The notes beneath the pieces were generated by a model. The model was not told where the DNA came from, ran no database searches, and worked only from the letters and a program-made list of their open reading frames with translations. DNA of 8,905 bases, taken from the NCBI GenBank assembly GCA_037445815.1, contig JBBIJV010000152.1, positions 1-8,905 on the forward strand, written 5' to 3'. The stretch's first letter is position 1, and every line of letters begins with the position of its first letter. A program made the translations under genes and the position numbers. Shown one piece after another: positions 1 to 6,997 of this stretch. Origin of the DNA: FEN-1219 sp037445815. GTDB lineage: Bacteria > Pseudomonadota > Gammaproteobacteria > Steroidobacterales > Rariloculaceae.

Positions 1-255
1 CGGTCACGTGGGGCGCGCAGGGCGGGCATCCATGCCCGCGCTGCGCGTGCGCGGCATCCTGCCGCGCACCCCGCGCTGCGCGCGGGGCCTGATCCACGTG
101 ACAGCTGCGGCAGCTCGGCTTGCGGCTATTGCCGCGAGGAGGCACTGCGGCGCGCGGTGCTGCCGGGCCCTGTCGGCGCACCAATCGGGCTGCCGAAAGC
201 GGTCGTTGCGGAAATCCCGTTTCTGCCTGGGCAGGTCGCGGGGGCTATCGCATGA
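1..255 (+). CDS. Possible 3' end of an upstream gene, unrecognised
   Basis: Reading frame 1 is open from the window edge to a TGA at 253-255, which overlaps the ATG of the next gene at 252 (ATGA), as translationally coupled genes often do. The last 50 or so residues (ending ...IPFLPGQVAGAIA) could be protein and include a small CGSSACGYC cysteine cluster. The first 33 are Arg/Ala/Pro-rich and look like translated G+C-rich noncoding DNA. I do not recognise a family, and it does not resemble the C-terminus of the DUF58 protein expected upstream. Any gene starting ATGA creates such an overlap, and 84 open codons are unremarkable at this G+C content. The strong hairpins at 3-160 also argue against ordinary coding in the first half. 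Confidence 0.25.
   Translation, partial: RSRGARRAGIHARAARARHPAAHPALRAGPDPRDSCGSSACGYCREEALRRAVLPGPVGAPIGLPKAVVAEIPFLPGQVAGAIA
3..102. other. Nested palindrome cluster (four-way, cloverleaf-like fold)
   Basis: An outer inverted repeat, GTCACGTGG (3-11) with CCACGTGAC (94-102), encloses three consecutive hairpins. Hairpin 1 spans 14-47: CGCGCAG (14-20) pairs with CTGCGCG (41-47), then after one G/G mismatch GCGGGCA (22-28) pairs with TGCCCGC (33-39). Hairpin 2 spans 47-69: GTGCGCGGCA and TGCCGCGCAC form a perfect 10-bp stem around a TCC loop. Hairpin 3 spans 69-87: CCCCGCGC and GCGCGGGG form a perfect 8-bp stem around a TGC loop. Positions 47 and 69 can each be used by only one of two adjoining hairpins. 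Almost every base is paired. Hairpins 1 and 2 share the apex GGCATCC(A)TGCC. No U-run follows, so this is not a standard terminator. It could be a structured RNA, a folded 5' leader, or a palindromic DNA repeat; the function is unknown. Confidence 0.55.
103..160. other. Three further consecutive hairpins
   Basis: Directly after the outer stem come AGCTG/CAGCT (103-107 with 111-115, CGG loop), then CTTGCGGC/GCCGCGAG (119-126 with 131-138, one G-T pair, TATT loop), then GCACTGC/GCGGTGC (142-148 with 154-160, one G-T pair, five-base loop). They extend the paired region to within about 90 bases of the start at 252. Individually such stems are not rare in DNA this rich in G+C; their unbroken succession after the larger cluster is what stands out. 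Confidence 0.4.
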
Positions 256-2243
256 GTCTGCTCGCGCCGGCGTTTTTGGTGGGGCTGCTCGCGATCGGAC
301 TGCCGTTGTGGCTGCACCGGTTGTCGTCGGACAACCCGAACAAGCAGCGGTTCAGCTCGCTGATGTTCCTCGAGCCCGGCGAGCCGCGGCGGGTGTTGGC
401 GAAGAAGCTGCAGTACCTGCTGCTCTTGGCGTTGCGGATTGGCGTGCTCACGCTGATTGCGCTCGCGTTCGCGGAGCCTGCGATTTGGCGTGCGCCGGCG
501 GCGGCCGGCGACGACGAGGATGCACGCTTGCATCTGATCGTGCTCGACGGGTCGGCGTCGATGAGCTACGGCGACCGGTGGCAGCGCGCGCTCGACGCTG
601 CGAACGACGTGCTTGGCGATCTCGGCGCAGAAGATCAAGCGCAGATTGTGCTCGCGGGCCGGCAATTCGAGGTGCTCGGCCGGCCGAGCAGCGACGTGGC
701 CGCGCTGCGGCAAACGTTGAACACGGCGAGGCCGAGCGTGTTCCGGCTCGAGTACGGGCAGCTCATGCGCTCTGTCGACGGCCTCGTTCGCGCGGCGGAG
801 CTGCCCGTCGTGCTCGACATCGTCACGGACGTGCAGGCCACGGGCATGCCCACGCGCTTCGGCGAGCTCGCGCCGCGGCGTCCCGCCGAGATCGTGATCC
901 ACGACGTCACGCGCGCCGACGCCGAGAACTGGACGATCGACAGCCTCACGGCTTCGCCGCTGACGGGCGAGATCACGGCGAACGTGCGCAGCTTCGCGCC
1001 GGAGACCGTCACGCGGACCGTGACGCTGACGCAGAACCGCCGTGGCGTGGCGGAGCAGACCGTGGAGATCCGGGCAAACGGCAGCGCCGAGGTTGCGTTT
1101 CCCGCGCTCGAGCTCGCGAGCGGGCCGAACCGAGTCGAGGTGGCGCTCGAGCCCGGCGACGAGCTCACCGGTGACGATCGGCGCTATCTCGCCGTCAAGC
1201 GGCCGGAGCCGCGCAAGGTGCTGATCGTTGCGCCGTCGACGGACAGCTTGGCGCAGCTCTTCACGCGCTCGGCGCTCGAGACGCTGACCACGATGGCGAT
1301 CACGGCCGACGTGCGCACGACGGCGCTCGGCGATCCGCCGCTGCTCGACTATAGCTTCGTGGTGGTGACGGACGTGGGCCTGCTCGATGCGGCGCAGGCG
1401 TCGGCGGTCCAAGATTATGTCCAAAACGGCGGGCGTGCCCTGCTGGCGGCCGGACCGCGCTCGAGCGGGCTCACGACGCTGCCCGTGACGGGCCAGACGT
1501 TGCGCACGAACCCGCAGATGGGCCAGCGTGTCAGCGTGTCGATCGGCGAGGTGGATACGACGCATCCGGTGCTGCGAGGCGTCAACGAGCTGCGGGCCGC
1601 GAACTTCAATCGAGCCGTGAACGTCGAAACGGCCGAGGCCGATCCTGTGTTGCTGCGCCTCGCCGACGGCACGCCGCTCCTGCTCGAGAGGACGGTGGGT
1701 TCGGGGCGTGTGTTGCTGTTCACATCCTCGCTCGATCGCGAGTGGAATGATCTGCCCGTGCAGCCGTCGTTCGTGCCGCTGATGGCCGGTATCGCGAACT
1801 ATCTACTCGGAGGCGCGGGGTTCACGAGCGAGGCCAATCTGGGCAGCACGCTGGCGCCGCGGGCGCTCGGCTTCACGGGTGCGCAGGTCTTCGATCCGCG
1901 CGGCGAGGCGGCTCTGGGCCTCGGCGCGGGAAGCGACGACGTGTTGCTCGATCAGGTCGGGTTTTACGAGGTCGTCGGCGGGGGAACGACCGAAGTCGTC
2001 GCGGTGAACTTCGATGCGCGCGAGTCGGACCTATCGAAGATCGATGCCGCTACTCTCGAGCGCTGGCGCGGGCTCGGCGTACGGCCCGGGGAGCAAATTG
2101 CCGCGCGGTCCGCGGCGCGCACAGACGAGCGCGTGCCGATGTCCTTGGGGCCGTGGCTCGTGATGGCGCTGCTGGCGCTCGTCGTCGTGGAATCGCTCGT
2201 CGGAAACTGGCATCTTAGGATTCGTAGAGGAGTGGCCGCATGA
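252..2243 (+). CDS. BatA/VWA-domain membrane protein
   Basis: 663 residues. The start at 252 is chosen because the N-terminus (MSLLAPAFLVGLLAIGLP) is the typical BatA N-terminal membrane segment (Pfam aerotolerance regulator N-terminal family). Predicted membrane helices are about 3-22, 56-74 and 632-653. A von Willebrand factor A domain begins near residue 93. Its metal-site signature DGSAS gives Asp99, Ser101 and Ser103, and a later TD (192-193) supplies the distal Asp; the usual middle Thr is not obvious. Residues from about 322 (KVLIV) resemble the class I glutamine amidotransferase-like fold found in these proteins, followed by the family motif SGRVLLFTSSLDREWNDLP at 484-502. Most of the protein should face the periplasm. 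BatA proteins normally act with MoxR AAA+ ATPases and DUF58 proteins in envelope stress or maturation of surface proteins; those partners are not in the window. No strong Shine-Dalgarno precedes the start, only a G-run at 241-244. The stop overlaps the next gene by 4 bases, so the two are probably translated together. Confidence 0.9.
   Translation: MSLLAPAFLVGLLAIGLPLWLHRLSSDNPNKQRFSSLMFLEPGEPRRVLAKKLQYLLLLALRIGVLTLIALAFAEPAIWRAPAAAGDDEDARLHLIVLDGSASMSYGDRWQRALDAANDVLGDLGAEDQAQIVLAGRQFEVLGRPSSDVAALRQTLNTARPSVFRLEYGQLMRSVDGLVRAAELPVVLDIVTDVQATGMPTRFGELAPRRPAEIVIHDVTRADAENWTIDSLTASPLTGEITANVRSFAPETVTRTVTLTQNRRGVAEQTVEIRANGSAEVAFPALELASGPNRVEVALEPGDELTGDDRRYLAVKRPEPRKVLIVAPSTDSLAQLFTRSALETLTTMAITADVRTTALGDPPLLDYSFVVVTDVGLLDAAQASAVQDYVQNGGRALLAAGPRSSGLTTLPVTGQTLRTNPQMGQRVSVSIGEVDTTHPVLRGVNELRAANFNRAVNVETAEADPVLLRLADGTPLLLERTVGSGRVLLFTSSLDREWNDLPVQPSFVPLMAGIANYLLGGAGFTSEANLGSTLAPRALGFTGAQVFDPRGEAALGLGAGSDDVLLDQVGFYEVVGGGTTEVVAVNFDARESDLSKIDAATLERWRGLGVRPGEQIAARSAARTDERVPMSLGPWLVMALLALVVVESLVGNWHLRIRRGVAA
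2227..2232 (+). promoter_or_regulatory. Ribosome binding site for the DUF4175-type gene
   Basis: GAGGAG lies 7 bases before the ATG at 2240, inside the last codons of the preceding gene. It fixes the start of the downstream gene and shows that it can recruit ribosomes itself as well as by coupling. Confidence 0.75.
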
Positions 2244-5200
2244 CCGCCCAGTCGCAGCTCGAAGCCTACCTCGGCGAATTTCGCCGCCGTTTGAAGGCGC
2301 TCATCGTCGCCCGCGGCGCCGCGCTGCTCGCCGTCGCCGCCCTCGCAATCACGTTGATCGCGGTTTATTTCGGCATCCGGCGCGCGTTCGATCCCGAGAT
2401 CGTCATCAGCGCGCGGATCGTGCTGCTGCTGTTGCTGGCCGGCATCGCCGTCGGCCTCGTGGCGCTGCCGCTGCGCGCCCTGAAGCGCACGCGCGGCATC
2501 AAGGACATCGAACGGCGCGCGCCGGACTTCGACGGCCGGCTCGAGACCTACGACGGCATCGTGCACGGCCCGCCCGAGCGCGCCACGCCGTTCCTCGGCC
2601 TGCTCGCCGAGGACGCGCTGAGCCTCGCCCGCCGCATCCCCGTCGCCCTCAAGGTGCCGGACCTGCACGTGCGCGCTCCGGCGGCCGTCGCGGTGCTGGC
2701 CGTCGCCGCGCTCGTCGGCACGGCCGCGTTCGGGCCCGACAACTGGCGCTACGGCGTGCGACATCTCTGGGCCGGTTGGCTCTTCGAAGATACGCTGCCG
2801 CCGCAGTATCTCGCCGTGGACCCCGGCGACGGCACCGTGCGCCGCGGCGGCGACTTGCACGTGACGGCTAGGGCCGAGGGCTTCGCGCCGTCGCGCATGG
2901 AGATCTACGCGCAGTTCCAGCCCGGCGGCACCTGGGAAAGCGCGCCGATGACGCGCAAGTCGGACGGCTCGTTCGATTTCACGTTCTTCGCGCTGCGCGA
3001 GCCGATGCGCTACTACGTTGCGGCGGCGAGCTTGCGCAGCCCCGAGTTCGCGGTCGACGTCGTCGACTTGCCGCGCATCACGAGCTTGAGGCTCACGTAC
3101 GACTACCCGAACTGGACGAAGCTCGAGCCGCAGGTCGTCGAGCCCGGTGACGACATTCGTGCCGTGGAAGGCACGCAGGTGACCGTGGAGCTCGCGACGG
3201 ATCGGCCGCTCGAGGCGTCGGAGCTCGTGGTCGACGGCCAGCGCATCGCGATGGAGAACGTGGACGGCGTCAACAGGGCGACGCTCGAAGTCGCGAAGGA
3301 CGGCGAATATTTCGTCTCGACGCTGTTCAACGGCGATTCCGTCAAGCTCACCGACGACTACTTGATCGAGGTGATTCCCGACAACAAGCCCGTCGTGAAG
3401 GTCGTGAAGCCTGGCCGCGACTGGCGCGCCAGCAACATCGAAGAAGTCACCGTCCGCGTCGAAGCGAGCGACGACTTCGGTCTCGACCGCGTCGAGGTGC
3501 GCTATTCCGTCAACGGCGGCGACTGGAAGACGGCGCCGATCGACGTCGACGGCAACGCCGTCGTCGGGCAGCAGATCCTGTACCTCGAGGAGTTGACGCA
3601 AGAGGTCCGCGAGCCGACGCAGGTGTCCGTCGACGCGATCCGCGATCGCACGCGCAACGCGTTCCGCGGCGGCATCGACAACATCCGCCAGCGCCTGCCG
3701 CGGCTCGACGAGCCGGACGACCGCTCCGACGAGAACGCGCCGGCCGACGAGCAGCCCGCGGCCGCCGATTCGGCCGCGCCGCAGGTTAGGCCGCTCGAGC
3801 CGGGCGACGTGATCTCGTACTACGCCGTGGCCGAGGATCGCGGCCGCGAGGTTCAGACCGATCTCTTCTTCATCGAAGTGCAGCCGTTCAACCGCAACTT
3901 CTCGCAGGCGCAAGGCGGCGGTGGCGGCGGTGGCGGCGGCCAGCAGCAGCAAGACGAGATCTCGCGGCGCCAAAAGGAGATCCTCGTCGCGACGTGGAAC
4001 CTCATCAAGGAGCGCAGCGAGGAGACCTCGAGCTACCTCGACGAGCAGCAGCTGCACGACAACGCGCAGATGCTCGCCGATTTGCAGCGCACGCTCGCCG
4101 AACAGGCGCGCACGCTCGCGAGCCGCACGCGCGCCCGCCAGCTCACGGGCGCCGACCCGCGCATCCAGAAGTTCGTGGAGAGCCTCGAGGCCGCCGCGAG
4201 GGCGATGGATCCCGCGGCCGAGCGGCTCGCCGACATCGAGCTCGACGAGGCCGTGCCTCCCGAGCAAGACGCGCTGCAGCACCTGCTGCGCGCCGAGTCG
4301 ATGTTCACGGACATTCAGGTGGCGTTCCAGCAGGGCGGCGGCGGTGGCGGCGGGATGGCCGGCCGCGACCTGAGCGAGCTGTTCGAGCTCGAGATGGACC
4401 TCGAGAAGAACCAGTACGAGACGGAGTCGCCCGTCGCGTTCGACGAGCAGTCGCCGCAGCAGGAAGTCGACGAAGCCATTCGCAAGCTGCAGGAGCTGGC
4501 GCGCCGCCAGGAGCAGCTCGCGAACCAGGCGAACCGCCGCAACGGTTTGACGGAGCGCGAGCGCTGGCAACAGGAGTCGCTGCGCCGCGAGACCGAGGAG
4601 CTGAAGCGTCAGCTCGAGGAGATGCAGCAGCGCCTCGCGCAAGCCCAGCAACAGCAGCAGGGCCAGCAAGGTCAGGAAGGGCAGCAGAGCCAAGGCCAGC
4701 CCGGGCAGCCGGGCCAGGCAAGCGCGAGCGGTCAGCAGGGCGGCAGCGAGACGCAGCGGGCCATCGATCAGCTGAACCAGGCGCTCCAGGCCATGAACGA
4801 GGCGAGCGGCCAGGGGCAGCAGGGGCAACGAGGCCAAATGAGCCCCGAGGAAGCGCGGCGCGCGATCGAGCAGGCGCGCCGGCAGCTTCAGGAGGCGTTG
4901 CAGCAGCTCACGGCCGAGCGCCAAGCGCAAGTCGGCCAGGCGTTCGAGGACCTCGCGCAACGCTCGCAACGGCTCTACGAGGAGCAGCGCCAGGTCGCCA
5001 ACGATCTGCAGGAGGCGCTGCGCAGCGGCGGCGACGCGAGCTCGCGGCGCCGCGGCGCGTTGACCGATGAGCAAGCCGAGGAGCTCGCCCAGCGCAAGTT
5101 CGACTTGCAAGAAGAGCTCGAACGCCTCGAGCAAGACATCCAGCGAGTGGCGCAGCAGTTCCGCGACCAGACGCCCGAGGCGAGCGAAGCACTGAACCAG

Positions 5201-6058
5201 GCGCTCGCCGACTTGCAGAGCGTGCAAACCGGCGCGCGGCTCGGCTACGGCGCGCAGGCGATCCTGCGTGGCGCCGGCGCGCAGGTGGCCGCCACGGACG
5301 CCGTGACGACGTCCGCGCTGCGCGACCTGCAACGCAACACGGAGGAGGCTCGAGCCCTCGCGAATGCGGAGGCGGTCGAAGGCCAGCGCGTCGAGCCCGA
5401 TCCGAACGCGGAGCTGCGGGCCGAGCTGCAAGACCTGCGTCGCCAGCTCGCGGAGCTGTCGCAGCGTCAAGGCCAAAGCGGCTCGGGTCAGCAGCAAGGC
5501 CGGGAGCAGGGTCAGCAGCCCGGGCAGGGGCAGCCCGGCCAGGAAGGTCAGCAAGGGCAGCCCGGCCAGCAGGGCGGTGCGCAGGCGAACGCCGGCGGTG
5601 GCGGCCAGTACGACCGCAACGGCGGCTTCGGGCCCGGCGGATTCGGACCCTTCTACGATTGGCGCCGCGGCGGGGTTTGGGATCCGCGCAACCGTGGGTA
5701 CTGGGACAACCCGGGCGCGATCGACGAGGTGCGGCAGCAGCTGACCGACGTGTCGCGCGACCTGTTGACGCGGGCCAACGAGCTGCGTGCGCAGGGGTTG
5801 TCCGAGGAGGAGCTGCGCGCGGTGCGCGAGCTCGGCGACGCGCTGCGAGGCGGCATTACCGGCAATCCGGCGTTGATCGAGCAGGAGTTCCAGCAGCTCG
5901 TGAATCTGGCGGAGCAGCTCGAGCTTCGGCTCGCGGCGAACGAGGACGCGGCCGAGCGCGCCGCCGTGCGAGCGGAGGCGCCGACGCAGGTGGCGCCTGG
6001 CTTCGAAGAGGCGGTCGCCGAGTACTATCGCCGGCTCTCGCGCTCCGAGCAGCGATAA
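2240..6058 (+). CDS. Large DUF4175-type membrane protein, Gln/Gly-rich
   Basis: 1272 residues, of unknown biochemical function. Three membrane helices near the N-terminus (about 25-44, 58-78, 148-168) are followed by a large, probably periplasmic, region. Beta-rich domains carry motifs I associate with DUF4175-type proteins: EVTVRVEASDDFGLDRVEVRY (DDFGL at 411-415), LYLEEL near 447-452, PGDVISYYAVAEDR near 521-534, and RRQKEILVATWNLI from 576. After this come charged coiled-coil stretches (about 742-807 and 903-995), Gln/Gly-rich linkers (803-835 and 1074-1120), a Gly/Phe/Tyr-rich segment (about 1115-1156) and a conserved-looking tail with EAVAEYYRRLSR. Oligoglycine runs occur at 559-567 and 699-705. 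An acidic, Pro/Ala-rich stretch at about 453-519 looks inserted between two conserved motifs. The start overlaps the BatA/VWA stop and has a good ribosome site. Context suggests a partner of the VWA protein in a MoxR-linked envelope complex, possibly a long scaffold or strut; that role is inference. Confidence 0.85.
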   Translation: MTAQSQLEAYLGEFRRRLKALIVARGAALLAVAALAITLIAVYFGIRRAFDPEIVISARIVLLLLLAGIAVGLVALPLRALKRTRGIKDIERRAPDFDGRLETYDGIVHGPPERATPFLGLLAEDALSLARRIPVALKVPDLHVRAPAAVAVLAVAALVGTAAFGPDNWRYGVRHLWAGWLFEDTLPPQYLAVDPGDGTVRRGGDLHVTARAEGFAPSRMEIYAQFQPGGTWESAPMTRKSDGSFDFTFFALREPMRYYVAAASLRSPEFAVDVVDLPRITSLRLTYDYPNWTKLEPQVVEPGDDIRAVEGTQVTVELATDRPLEASELVVDGQRIAMENVDGVNRATLEVAKDGEYFVSTLFNGDSVKLTDDYLIEVIPDNKPVVKVVKPGRDWRASNIEEVTVRVEASDDFGLDRVEVRYSVNGGDWKTAPIDVDGNAVVGQQILYLEELTQEVREPTQVSVDAIRDRTRNAFRGGIDNIRQRLPRLDEPDDRSDENAPADEQPAAADSAAPQVRPLEPGDVISYYAVAEDRGREVQTDLFFIEVQPFNRNFSQAQGGGGGGGGGQQQQDEISRRQKEILVATWNLIKERSEETSSYLDEQQLHDNAQMLADLQRTLAEQARTLASRTRARQLTGADPRIQKFVESLEAAARAMDPAAERLADIELDEAVPPEQDALQHLLRAESMFTDIQVAFQQGGGGGGGMAGRDLSELFELEMDLEKNQYETESPVAFDEQSPQQEVDEAIRKLQELARRQEQLANQANRRNGLTERERWQQESLRRETEELKRQLEEMQQRLAQAQQQQQGQQGQEGQQSQGQPGQPGQASASGQQGGSETQRAIDQLNQALQAMNEASGQGQQGQRGQMSPEEARRAIEQARRQLQEALQQLTAERQAQVGQAFEDLAQRSQRLYEEQRQVANDLQEALRSGGDASSRRRGALTDEQAEELAQRKFDLQEELERLEQDIQRVAQQFRDQTPEASEALNQALADLQSVQTGARLGYGAQAILRGAGAQVAATDAVTTSALRDLQRNTEEARALANAEAVEGQRVEPDPNAELRAELQDLRRQLAELSQRQGQSGSGQQQGREQGQQPGQGQPGQEGQQGQPGQQGGAQANAGGGGQYDRNGGFGPGGFGPFYDWRRGGVWDPRNRGYWDNPGAIDEVRQQLTDVSRDLLTRANELRAQGLSEEELRAVRELGDALRGGITGNPALIEQEFQQLVNLAEQLELRLAANEDAAERAAVRAEAPTQVAPGFEEAVAEYYRRLSRSEQR
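3914..3952 (+). repeat. Oligo-Gly then oligo-Gln codon run
   Basis: Nine consecutive Gly codons (residues 559-567 of the DUF4175-type protein) are followed by four Gln codons. The run forms a flexible linker between the beta-domain region and the helical region. GGC/GGT runs like this are prone to slippage. A second run of seven Gly codons lies at 4334-4354. Confidence 0.85.
4622..4741 (+). repeat. Gln/Gly-rich low-complexity coding tract 1
   Basis: Encodes residues 795-834 of the DUF4175-type protein. It goes from a Gln-rich helix end into Gly-Gln-X triplets: GQQ, GQE, GQQ at 808-816 and GQP, GQP, GQA at 819-827. It joins two coiled-coil segments. Confidence 0.8.
5459..5600 (+). repeat. Gln/Gly-rich tract 2 with 27-bp tandem unit
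   Basis: A 15-base word, GGGCAGCCCGGCCAG, occurs at 5528-5542 and again at 5555-5569, a period of 27 bases or nine residues. It encodes six uninterrupted Gly-X-Y triplets (GQP GQE GQQ GQP GQQ GGA, residues 1097-1114). The flanks are also Gln/Gly-rich. Confidence 0.8.
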
Positions 6059-6074
6059 CTCCTTCCGTTCTTGT

Positions 6075-6113
6075 CGACGAGCCGCTCCGCCTTTCCGGCG
6101 CAGCGGCTCGTCG
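6075..6113 (+). terminator. Strong hairpin after the DUF4175-type gene, likely terminator
   Basis: Begins 17 bases after the stop at 6058. CGACGAGCCGCT (6075-6086) pairs perfectly with AGCGGCTCGTCG (6102-6113). After one C/C mismatch, CGCC (6088-6091) pairs with GGCG (6097-6100) around a five-base loop. The tail (TCATTGCG) has no real U-run, so termination may be weak, or the hairpin may instead protect the 3' end of the long transcript. It marks the likely end of the BatA/DUF4175 operon. Confidence 0.6.
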
Positions 6114-6243
6114 TCATTGCGACCCTTGCAATCCTATCGAACGAGCCGCGGGCGGTCCCACTCGGGCCCCAGAGACGTTCGTCCCAGCTTGCGCGGCGGT
6201 CGCCATTCGGTGATGCGGCCGGTAGCATCGACGGCTCGCGATT

Positions 6244-6249
6244 AGGGAG
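6244..6249 (+). promoter_or_regulatory. Ribosome binding site for the hydrolase
   Basis: AGGGAG lies 8 bases before the ATG at 6258 and supports that start over the in-frame Met at residue 4. I see no convincing -35/-10 pair in the rest of 6114-6243. Confidence 0.65.
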
Positions 6250-6257
6250 TCAGCGCG

Positions 6258-6920
6258 ATGGGGACGATGGTTCGGTTGAAGGCGGCAGATGGGCATGAGC
6301 TCGATGCATACCTTGCGGAGCCACGCGAGAAGCCGATCGGCGGCCTGGTCGTCGTGCAGGAGATCTTTGGCGTGAACCCGCACATCAGGCGCGTCGCCGA
6401 GCGGTTTGCGGGGGAGGGGTACAAGGTGGTTGCGCCGGCGATGTTCGATCGAGTCGAGAGAGGCGTCGAGCTCGACTACTCGCAGATCGAGAAGGGGCGC
6501 GCGTACATGCGCAAGCTCGAGTGGGCGGGCACGCTCGCCGACGTTGCGGCGGCCGCCGGCGCGGTTCGCGGTGCCGGCAGCGCGTTCGTCGTCGGCTATT
6601 GCTGGGGCGGGACGGTTGCGCATGTCGCGGCGAGCGAGCTCGACATCGACGCGGCAGTTTCGTACTACGGCGGCGGGGTCGCGAAGATGCTCGACAAGCA
6701 CCCGCGCCGCCCGATCGTCTATCACTTCGGCGACCAAGACACGGCGATACCGCCGGCCGATGTCGAGAAGATCAAGCAGGCCTACAGCCAAGCCCAAGTG
6801 TTCGTCTATCCCGGCGCGGCCCACGGCTTCAATTGCGACGAGCGCAAGAGCTACAGCGCTTCAGACGCGCAGCTCGCGTTCGAGCGAACGCTCGAGTTCT
6901 TGCGCGCGCATGCGCCCTAG
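6258..6920 (+). CDS. Dienelactone hydrolase family protein
   Basis: 220 residues, close to the usual 220-240 of this alpha/beta-hydrolase family, and cytoplasmic since no signal peptide is seen. The nucleophile is Cys115 in GYCWGG, the acid is probably Asp161 in HFGDQD, and the base is His189 in AAHGF. Glu35 in VVQEIFGVN matches the conserved glutamate that activates the cysteine in dienelactone hydrolase. Spacing between triad residues fits the family. Classical members hydrolyse dienelactones to maleylacetate in chlorocatechol breakdown. Many relatives act on other esters or lactones, and no aromatic-degradation genes are nearby, so the substrate is unknown. It is flanked by a hairpin upstream and a 111-base gap downstream, so it is probably transcribed alone. 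Confidence 0.93.
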   Translation: MGTMVRLKAADGHELDAYLAEPREKPIGGLVVVQEIFGVNPHIRRVAERFAGEGYKVVAPAMFDRVERGVELDYSQIEKGRAYMRKLEWAGTLADVAAAAGAVRGAGSAFVVGYCWGGTVAHVAASELDIDAAVSYYGGGVAKMLDKHPRRPIVYHFGDQDTAIPPADVEKIKQAYSQAQVFVYPGAAHGFNCDERKSYSASDAQLAFERTLEFLRAHAP

Positions 6921-6997
6921 CCGCTGGGCTTCCGCACTTAAGATTGCTATAGGCGTGAGGGGTTTACACTTCTTCGCGTGGGGTTCCCTAGGGCCGA

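Noticed and set aside
8..1174. Frame 2 open frame of 388 codons at the left edge
   Set aside because: Overlaps the VWA gene in the wrong frame and is extremely Arg/Ala-rich.
126..1565. Minus-strand open frame of 479 codons opposite the VWA gene
   Set aside because: Arg/His/Gln-rich composition typical of antisense frames in G+C-rich genes; no motif.
1964..5554. A 1196-codon open frame on the minus strand opposite the DUF4175-type gene
   Set aside because: It is Leu/Arg/Ala-rich with no domain. Its leucine runs are the reverse complement of CAG glutamine codons, and the + strand frame has family motifs, a ribosome site and an operon overlap.
6117..6140. TTGCGA and TATCGA as a promoter for the hydrolase
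   Set aside because: The spacer is only 12 bases, too short for a sigma-70-type promoter.
6906..6915. Palindrome GCGCATGCGC at the end of the hydrolase gene, considered as a terminator
   Set aside because: Lies inside the coding sequence, has no loop space and no U-run; the nearby GCCC/GGGC pair (6914-6917 with 6926-6929) is only 4 bp.
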